Below, one piece after another: positions 1 through 5,267 of a DNA stretch of 10,363 bases; positions within the stretch are counted from its first letter, which is position 1; the number at the start of each line of letters is the position of its first letter. This stretch comes from an uncultured Alphaproteobacteria bacterium (GTDB lineage Bacteria > Pseudomonadota > Alphaproteobacteria > CASFRQ01 > SAAU01). The stretch covers positions 1 through 10,363 of the forward strand of contig CASFRQ010000142.1 in the NCBI GenBank assembly GCA_949296785.1. The letters are read 5' to 3'. A program made the position numbers and the translations under genes. A model generated the notes under the pieces. The model worked only from the letters and a program-made list of their open reading frames with translations, was not told the DNA's origin and ran no database searches.

Positions 1-62
1 GATAACACGGCGAACGAGGGCAGGTAAATTTAGGCCATACTAAATCTTCGCAATATATAGGG

Positions 63-486
63 ATGAAGGAAGAAGTAAGGGATAGTAAACAAAGCCAGCG
101 ATGTCTTATTGCTCTTATCAAAATACCGTCAGAAGATATTGCGGGGGATATGGATTTTATAAGAGACGGTTGAAAGAAATTCAAGGACATGAGCCGCAAA
201 GATGCTTCGTTGATAAAAATCATGACGGAGGCCTATACATTGACAGGTTTCAATCCCGCCGAAGATGGGGAGCAGTGTTGCGCACATAAAAAAACACGGC
301 TGGAGATTTGAAAAAGCAATATCCGTTTCTCAAAAAATACTGTTTAAGAGGGAGAAGAATTCGGTCGGATGGGTATTTTGCCTGTCTCGTAGGAGAGAGG
401 TAAATAAGGTTGCGATATCGCGATACAATGATGTGAAATAACAAAGACGCGGAGATTTAGGACAAGCTTGGCTTAATCTAAAATGA
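63..486 (+). pseudogene. Decayed IS200/IS605-family transposase (TnpA) remnant
   Basis: No single frame is open, but pieces in three frames line up in order with a Y1 (HUH) TnpA. Frame 1 at 118-147 reads SKYRQKILRG, the N-terminal strand typical of the family. Frame 3 at about 141-240 continues, with a TGA stop at 171. Frame 1 at 247-288 reads VSIPPKMGSSVAHI, the segment after the HUH motif; the motif itself is degenerate, with only IH and then a stop (235-243). A shift at the A-run 288-294 leads into frame 2, where 290-400 reads KNTAGDLKKQYPFLKK and then SDGYFACLVGE. Frame 1 from 400 gives ISRY (a possible catalytic Tyr codon at 424), a TAA at 439, then QRRGDLGQAWLNLK ending at TGA 484-486. 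At least four shifts and three in-frame stops make it non-functional. The N-terminal limit is uncertain; ATG 63 is a guess. The family call comes from remembered motifs, not a search. Confidence 0.72.
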
Positions 487-487
487 T

Positions 488-509
488 ACCGCCGGCGTTA
501 ACCGGCGGT
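488..509 (+). repeat. GC-rich hairpin, probable right-end palindrome of the IS200/IS605 remnant
   Basis: A perfect 8-bp stem (ACCGCCGG at 488-495, CCGGCGGT at 502-509) closes a six-base loop CGTTAA. It lies one base after the final TGA of the decayed tnpA. IS200/IS605 elements lack terminal inverted repeats and instead carry subterminal single-strand hairpins bound by TnpA, so the position fits a right end. No T-tract follows, which argues against an intrinsic terminator. The matching left-end hairpin is not recognisable in bases 1-62 and may be lost or off the window. Confidence 0.5.
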
Positions 510-581
510 GGTTCATGGTTCAGACATAACGCCTCCTGTGCAGACGGGCGGATAAGATATTCCAATCTGGGCATTCGGTTT
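507..581 (+). pseudogene. Possible C-terminal fragment of a formylglycine-generating-enzyme-like (sulfatase-modifying fold) protein
   Basis: Read in the frame that starts at 483, the DNA just past the IS hairpin encodes GGSW (507-518), then a Cys/Arg stretch, and GIRF (570-581). The spacing resembles the GGSW ... GFR ending of FGE-sulfatase or C-type-lectin-like domains. The frame has no upstream domain: a stop lies at 474-476, inside the transposase remnant. The reading stays open only to about 683. If real, it is a stub of a gene cut by the insertion. The similarity is short and remembered, so chance is quite possible. Confidence 0.22.
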
Positions 582-916
582 TCGCAGCCTTTAGAAAAAA
601 AGAACGAAGTTCAGAGTAGATATACTTCTCTCATGAGCAGGTGGAAGCCTATTTTTTTAGGAATCGGATATTATTTGCCATGATATGAAAGAAAATTTTT
701 CCGACAATATAATAAAAAAATTAAAAGTTTTTTTGAAATAATCCGAAAAACAGAATAATGAAACGATGTTTTTTATTTAAAGAGAATATATCGGAAGATT
801 TTTGGTTTTCCGGTAGGGTAAATTATTCTTCCCAGCAGATTTTTCAAAAATAATTGGAATTGAAAAAATGAACAATGATGAAATTTGAATATAGTCCTCC
901 CCGAGGCGGGCGGAGA

Positions 917-1021
917 GTAGTAACTGTCATTATAAAGCAGCTTGGCTTATTCGGAAGCTTTATTTGTCCTTATTCGCCAAACTCCGCCCCCATGGGCGGT
1001 TATAATGAAACAGGTTACTAC
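917..1021. repeat. Inverted repeat with roughly 20-base arms, MITE-like
   Basis: The left arm at 917-935 reads GTAGTAACTGTCATTATAA. The right arm at 1000-1021 is its reverse complement except for three inserted bases (TTATAATGA..CAG.TTACTAC). The arms enclose 64 bases that end in a GC-rich hairpin at 984-999 (CCGCCC/GGGCGG, loop CCAT). A 14-base stretch inside (939-952) matches 465-478 in the transposase remnant at 13 of 14 positions, so the segment could be a fragment of a related element. No flanking target duplication is obvious. Confidence 0.45.
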
Positions 1022-1362
1022 GCCTGGAATATTGGATTTCTCCCAATATCTTTCTAAAAAGTATTTAATCTTTTTTAATTTTTCAACTTCTTTTTTACTT
1101 TTTTTCTCTTTGTGGTGTTTTTTTATGAATATAAGGCTTTTTTAAATTTTAAAAATTTTTGCTTTCTGTTTATGCAGGCTGATTACGGTTCAAATTTCTG
1201 GCGAGCGGCATTAACATTTTTTACCTTTTTCCTAAGGAAAACTAAAAAATAACGCCCAATGATAATGAATGTATGATAAAAGACACAATACGGTCCGTGA
1301 AGCGGGGCGTGATTTATGGATAACAGATTTCTCAGATTTGGGGAAAAAAGAAAAAAAGAGTT

Positions 1363-1443
1363 TTATTGGCAAAGGAGACTCTTGCGGAAAGCCAATAAGT
1401 TTAAAGACTGAAAAAATAAAAGAGAGAAATAAAAAAAGTCTCC
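1363..1443. other. Possible structured RNA element: stem with pseudoknot-capable loop
   Basis: TTATTGGC (1363-1370) pairs perfectly with GCCAATAA (1391-1398) around a 20-base loop. The loop contains GGAGACT (1374-1380), and its exact reverse complement AGTCTCC lies downstream at 1437-1443, so an H-type pseudoknot could form. No promoter or RNA family is recognised. It could be chance in A+T-rich DNA. Confidence 0.2.
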
Positions 1444-1569
1444 GCTTCCAAAGAAAACAGAATCCTTGCTGCTCAAGTCGGAAAATAATCGCATTAAGGT
1501 TAAAATAAAAGATTTTTATAATAGCCTAACTTTAATTACGTCTAAAATAAAAGACAAGGAAAGGGAACG

Positions 1570-1598
1570 AAAAAAGCGTTTTCCCCGATTCGGGAAAA
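1570..1598 (-). terminator. Second possible intrinsic terminator downstream of the operon
   Basis: Read on the minus strand, a 7-bp stem TTTTCCC/GGGAAAA (1592-1598 with 1579-1585) and a six-base loop are followed after three bases by six T (complement of 1570-1575). It lies about 75 bases past the stronger terminator and could act as a back-up. Confidence 0.4.
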
Positions 1599-1672
1599 AG
1601 AAAATCCTTCTTCATCCATGAAAAAATATTGGATGCCAGAACAGAAAAAAAATTTCAGCCTTTGAAAATATT

Positions 1673-1702
1673 AAAAAAGCTTCCTTTTAAAGGAAGCTTT
1701 TT
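1673..1702 (-). terminator. Strong rho-independent terminator of the minus-strand operon
   Basis: A near-perfect palindrome at 1674-1702 has 14-base arms (AAAAAGCTTCCTTT and its complement) around one central base. Its core AAGCTTCC stem is followed on the minus strand by a run of T. It begins 18 bases past the stop codon of the 183-residue gene. The A/T tails on both sides make it potentially bidirectional. Confidence 0.88.
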
Positions 1703-1720
1703 ATAATCCGATTCAGGTTT

Positions 1721-2272
1721 TTACTTCATCGGAGGAATGTTAATTTTTGCAATATATCCCGGACGAATAAGGACTTCCGCGTATTGTACATTTGCCATGG
1801 AAATGGAATATTGCGGAACACCGGTTAACCGAGCCGCCTCTTCATAGAAAGTGCTTCCTTTTCTCTCTCTGCGAGTAGAGTTCATGAGATATAAAACACA
1901 ACCTTGTCCGTTTTCTGCAATGCCGCACCGTTTTCGGCCCGCGACGACATCTCTGTTTTCCACGACGCCGGTCAGTCCCTGAATCATGGATTTTGGTTCG
2001 CTTGAACCGAATAACCAGGAACCTAAGAACATTCCGACAACAAGAACGCCTCCCATGATAGAAAGAGCAATTTTTGTCGTTAAAACCTTCGGCGGTAAGT
2101 TAAAATCCGCGGCGATATTATCATCGTAAACACCATAGTATTCTTCGGATTCCGTCGCAGTCTCTTCTGCTATTTCCTCTTCGGGCAATTCTTCCCGTTC
2201 GCTTCTTTTTATTCTTTGCGGCGGAGGCGGAGGTGCATATTGAAATTTTTTCGGATCATTCATCTCTGTCAT
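1721..2272 (-). CDS. Single-pass inner-membrane protein with proline-rich cytoplasmic tail, last gene of the operon
   Basis: This 183-residue protein has three parts. A cytoplasmic N-terminus carries five consecutive prolines (14-18) and a very acidic stretch (about 26-52). One hydrophobic helix spans about 66-89, followed by a periplasmic C-terminal domain (about 90-183). The domain has two cysteines ten positions apart (116 and 125) that could form a disulfide, and it ends in a predicted beta-rich segment. The layout (short cytoplasmic tail, one TM, small periplasmic domain) is that of inner-membrane components of pilus and type IV secretion machines that dock to a secretin or core complex, but I do not recognise the family. 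The start at 2272 is favoured by GAGG nine bases upstream; Met4 (2263) is the alternative. It begins 20 bases after the secretin-like gene stops and is followed by the terminator, so it is co-transcribed with that gene. Confidence 0.85.
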   Translation of the reverse strand: MTEMNDPKKFQYAPPPPPQRIKRSEREELPEEEIAEETATESEEYYGVYDDNIAADFNLPPKVLTTKIALSIMGGVLVVGMFLGSWLFGSSEPKSMIQGLTGVVENRDVVAGRKRCGIAENGQGCVLYLMNSTRRERKGSTFYEEAARLTGVPQYSISMANVQYAEVLIRPGYIAKINIPPMK

Positions 2273-2292
2273 TTTAGTTTCCCTCTTTTTTC

Positions 2293-3540
2293 TTATTTTC
2301 CTTCCACTAAACGAATAATACGGGAAGTAATGGTGATTACATATTCGGACCCTGTTTCCTGTTTATTGAAAACATTTGTCGGCAGTCCGATAATCATAAA
2401 ATTATCTCCGACGGTAGAAACGGTCTTGAACGAAGTGATTTCTCCCGAAAGAGAGTCCAAAACAAAATCCGTCTCTATCCTTTTGTCCGGTTTGATAATG
2501 GGATTGATTAGAACAGATAATTCGGAATCTTTGGACATCATCCGTCCGCACCGCCCTACATCAAAGCGGACTTTCCACCCCGTCGGGGCCACAACAAAAC
2601 CTTGAGAGGCTAAGGCGATGGAAGCATTCTGCGCCACCAATCTGGGAACAATATCAAAATTGTTTTCGTATGAAGAAACAACCATCCTTCCCATGATTGA
2701 AGATAAGGACATGTCTATTTTTTTCAAACCAAATCTTTCAATGACATTTTGCCAGTCAATCTCCTGTCCTTCCTGAGGGTAAGCTTTGAAAACTTTAATG
2801 TCAAAAACCATTAACTGCGGATCTTCTTTTAAATGATTCAAAAGTTTTTGAACGACTTTCTGCGTATCTCTGGAAAGAGTCATGACAAGCTTGTTTTCGT
2901 CCCATACCGGCGTAACCGTTTGTATGCCGGCGCCGCGGATGGCATCCAAAAGGGCGAACATGACGGCCCTGTTCCCGGGAACATTAATTTCAAACTGCGC
3001 CCGCCGGGAAAGGTTAATCCTTTTCAAACGAGCGTCGTAGGTCCAATAAACATCGGCAGATTCGGCCAGTTTATCCAGAACATCTTTTAATTCTCCCCGG
3101 ATGTTTTCTCCTGACAGCTCAATATACGGTCCGTCTTTATCATAAACACTGATATCCGCTTCCAGCAGCAAACGTTGAAAAGCCACATCTACCGGCAGGT
3201 TTTCAAAAGAATAACCGTTTACCTCATACCTCGGCAATGCGTCGTTCAAGCTGAATAAGCTGAGTTTTAAATCTGATTTTTTAATAGGAATAGCGGAAAT
3301 AATCTCATCCAGCCCCAGATTATGCGTCTGGCATCTGAATGGTGCTTCCAGATTTAAATTGTCCGCCGGATATGTTGTCTTTGGATTTAAAACAATCTCG
3401 TCTCCGGATTCAATAACAGGCGGATTGACAGGAACTTGCGTTTTCGTTGTTTCCCTTTTTTGGAGCCACTCGCATGCTGTCAAGGAAAACAGAATGAAAA
3501 GGCTGCAAACAGAAGCTGAAATAAAATTTTGTTTTTTCAT
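2293..3540 (-). CDS. Secretin-like outer-membrane lipoprotein (PilN/BfpB type, short)
   Basis: The 415-residue product starts with a lipoprotein signal (MKK, hydrophobic 11-20, lipobox LTAC with Cys23 as the modified residue). A Pro/Thr linker follows. Residues 108-177 look like a secretin N0/STN domain (FENLPVDVAFQRLL ... GELKDVLDKLAE ... YWTY), and about 180-240 like an N1 domain. Residues 243-413 resemble the secretin core: VFDIKVFK with IDW near the start, GFVVAPTGWKVRFDVG (314-329), and SEYVITITSRII near the end where secretins have a conserved ELVI.ITPRIV-like strand. Lipoprotein secretins of this kind form the outer-membrane pore of R64 thin pili (PilN) and bundle-forming pili (BfpB). 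It is shorter than those (about 550 residues), and I cannot find the VP..G.IP.LG.LF gate motif, so the pore may be unusual. The start has only a weak Shine-Dalgarno, but the signal peptide begins exactly there. It follows the 543-residue gene by 23 bases. Confidence 0.78.
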   Translation of the reverse strand: MKKQNFISASVCSLFILFSLTACEWLQKRETTKTQVPVNPPVIESGDEIVLNPKTTYPADNLNLEAPFRCQTHNLGLDEIISAIPIKKSDLKLSLFSLNDALPRYEVNGYSFENLPVDVAFQRLLLEADISVYDKDGPYIELSGENIRGELKDVLDKLAESADVYWTYDARLKRINLSRRAQFEINVPGNRAVMFALLDAIRGAGIQTVTPVWDENKLVMTLSRDTQKVVQKLLNHLKEDPQLMVFDIKVFKAYPQEGQEIDWQNVIERFGLKKIDMSLSSIMGRMVVSSYENNFDIVPRLVAQNASIALASQGFVVAPTGWKVRFDVGRCGRMMSKDSELSVLINPIIKPDKRIETDFVLDSLSGEITSFKTVSTVGDNFMIIGLPTNVFNKQETGSEYVITITSRIIRLVEGK

Positions 3541-3563
3541 GGTGAGTCACTTTTCTTAAATGT

Positions 3564-5195
3564 TTATTTCTTGTCATCCGGATTATCCGGTAAAACAGGA
3601 GGAGCCGGAATCGGTACCGTGCTTCCTTCTTCTCTTAAATTTGGAATATTGGGAGGAGCCGCCGGTGCGGATCTTCTCTCTGAAATTTGCCCTCCTTGAG
3701 GTTGTGAGGGAATCTGTCCCGTATAAGTCCCTTCCCGCATAGTGTTGGTTGGTTGAGAGGGGCGTACAGGCATTGAGGAAGGCCTTTGAGGCGTGTGTCC
3801 CGTTCCCTGACCGGAAGGCTGGCGTTGTGTCTGCTGCGGGTTTGATGGGTATGGCCTTTGCTGTTGTCCTCTTTCCATAGGACGGGGAGAGGAAGAAGGA
3901 GTGTTCGTTGTTCCGTTATAAGACGGGGAGGCGGGTCTGCCGCTTTGCATTTGCCCTTGCCGAATTGTTCCCGTGCCGGATGTTTGCTGTCCTGCCGGTC
4001 TTGACGCGGTTCCCGCTGTTTGTTGAAAAGGCCCTCCTGTCTGTCGGACTATCTGAGGCTGTTGCGGCCGGACAGCCGGCTGAGCCGGTCTGACACCGGA
4101 TACGGCCGGCCTTTGCCCTTGTGCCGTAGATTGAGCCGGTCTGCCTGTCTGTGAAGGATGGGGAGGCCTTTGTCCCGATTGGACCATGCTTCCCTGTTCT
4201 GTTTTTTCTTTGGGAGCATTTTCCGACTTTATTTCAAAAGGATCGTCCAAAGCGACAAAACCGTCCGGCGCCGGTCCCAAATATTCTTTTGTCTTACTCC
4301 TGTCTATTTCTCCCAGCAATTCTTTTGCCTTCAAAATTTCTTTTTCTTCAAGAGACAAAACGGGTTCAAATCCATTTTCTTTTTGCAGATCCAGCTCTTT
4401 TAAAGCGGACTCCTTAAAATTTCTTAAAGATAAAAGCGTTTCTTTGGAATGTGTCTCTATAAAGTCATAATAGTTTTTATCACTCAGCAAAGAATCCAAA
4501 GTCGCAAGAGCTTCTTTTAAAATATCAACCGTTATGCCGTAATAAGGATAATTTGTTTTTTCAATATTTCCCAAATGAATGCAACGAGCGTTTATCCAAG
4601 CAGTTACCTGGTTGTAAAAGGACTTTTGTTCCGCAAAATTATTTATTTCCCAAAGCTTTTTTTCTTCTTCCCTGGTCAGTGTTTCTTCCGGAACGACACG
4701 GGTTTTGACAATCTCTTCCTCTTCTTTTTCATAAGAACTTTCAAGGGAGTTGAGCAATTTTTCCTTATCCGCCTGTTCTCTTTGTTCCCGGATGTCAAAA
4801 TCCAGCACTTCCGATTGCGCTGCCAAGTCAAAAGCTTCTTTAAGCTCATTTAAAAGCCGAACACCGTCTTCCCCGAAAAATCCCAGCCAATATTCCAAAG
4901 TCGGCAATCTTTCTTCCACTTGCTTCAAAGGAGTTTCCTGTACATTATTCAGATATGTGTACGCTTCGTTCCAGGCAAGGACAGCTCCTTTATAATTTAA
5001 AAGATTTTCCAGATTTTCTTCCAACCGCGCGGCTTTTTTTCGGTCCATGGAAGCCAGATGGTTCCTCAGCTTTTCTTCCCAATTGTCACCTAAGGCAGCA
5101 TGTGCCTTGTTTTCAAATGCCTCATAGGCTTCTTTTGTCTCCGGTTCTTTTTCCAGGAGGTCAAGAAGAGGTTGAAAAAGGGCTTCGTCTTGCAT
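3564..5195 (-). CDS. Hypothetical protein: helical N-terminal half, basic Pro/Gln/Arg-rich disordered tail
   Basis: The 543 residues fall into two halves. Residues 1-305 are charged, Leu-rich and predicted mostly alpha-helical, with aromatic-rich spots (about 99-108 and 212-246). Residues about 330-535 are a low-complexity tail of Pro, Gln, Gly, Ser, Thr and Arg with almost no acidic residues until the end. Short recurring bits such as GQRP, RPAQ and QRPS suggest repeat-driven growth. No signal peptide, TM segment or catalytic motif is visible, so it is predicted cytoplasmic. The start is supported by AAGGAA seven bases before ATG 5195. It sits 72 bases after the 879-residue gene and 23 before the secretin-like gene, within one operon. 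I do not recognise a family; an adaptor or scaffold role for the envelope machine is inference only. Confidence 0.85.
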   Translation of the reverse strand: MQDEALFQPLLDLLEKEPETKEAYEAFENKAHAALGDNWEEKLRNHLASMDRKKAARLEENLENLLNYKGAVLAWNEAYTYLNNVQETPLKQVEERLPTLEYWLGFFGEDGVRLLNELKEAFDLAAQSEVLDFDIREQREQADKEKLLNSLESSYEKEEEEIVKTRVVPEETLTREEEKKLWEINNFAEQKSFYNQVTAWINARCIHLGNIEKTNYPYYGITVDILKEALATLDSLLSDKNYYDFIETHSKETLLSLRNFKESALKELDLQKENGFEPVLSLEEKEILKAKELLGEIDRSKTKEYLGPAPDGFVALDDPFEIKSENAPKEKTEQGSMVQSGQRPPHPSQTGRPAQSTAQGQRPAVSGVRPAQPAVRPQQPQIVRQTGGPFQQTAGTASRPAGQQTSGTGTIRQGQMQSGRPASPSYNGTTNTPSSSPRPMERGQQQRPYPSNPQQTQRQPSGQGTGHTPQRPSSMPVRPSQPTNTMREGTYTGQIPSQPQGGQISERRSAPAAPPNIPNLREEGSTVPIPAPPVLPDNPDDKK

Positions 5196-5267
5196 TTGAA
5201 AATTCCTTATTGTTTGTTTCAGTTACTTTAACATATCTTTCAAAAAAAATAAGTTTTTTCTTTAATT

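Larger units (their letters stand above)
510..1578. other. Gene-poor, A+T-rich stretch with no intact gene
   Basis: All open frames here are under about 80 codons and lack a convincing ribosome binding site. Composition swings from long A/T runs (700-880, 1060-1160) to GC-rich islands at 896-915 and 984-999. I see no tRNA, rRNA or CRISPR pattern. It holds the inverted repeat at 917-1021, a small open reading of about 26 codons (ATG near 1171, ending about 1251, WRAALTFF within it) with no recognisable family, and a possible RNA structure at 1363-1443. With the adjacent IS remnant it looks like a decaying insertion region at the end of the minus-strand operon. Confidence 0.6.

Noticed and set aside
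63..311. Frame with a single internal TGA, suggesting TGA read as tryptophan
   Set aside because: All large genes are intact under the standard code and use TGG for Trp; the stop lies inside a frameshifted transposase wreck.
1160..1220. T-loop-like GGTTCAAAT at about 1187, suggesting a tRNA
   Set aside because: No matching acceptor, D or anticodon stems can be drawn around it.
1269..1508. 79-codon plus-strand frame in the gene-poor stretch
   Set aside because: No ribosome binding site, no domain, and a Lys/Arg/Ser-rich composition expected from A-rich DNA; it overlaps the inverted repeats.
1501..1554. Direct repeat TAAAATAAAAGA at 1501-1512 and 1543-1554, considered as iterons or a CRISPR fragment
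   Set aside because: Only two A/T-only-like copies in A+T-rich DNA, with no third unit or spacer pattern.
4151..4470. Several overlapping plus-strand open frames opposite the 543-residue gene
   Set aside because: They are antisense shadows of a Lys/Glu-rich helical coding region, giving Phe/Leu/Ser-rich products without family features.
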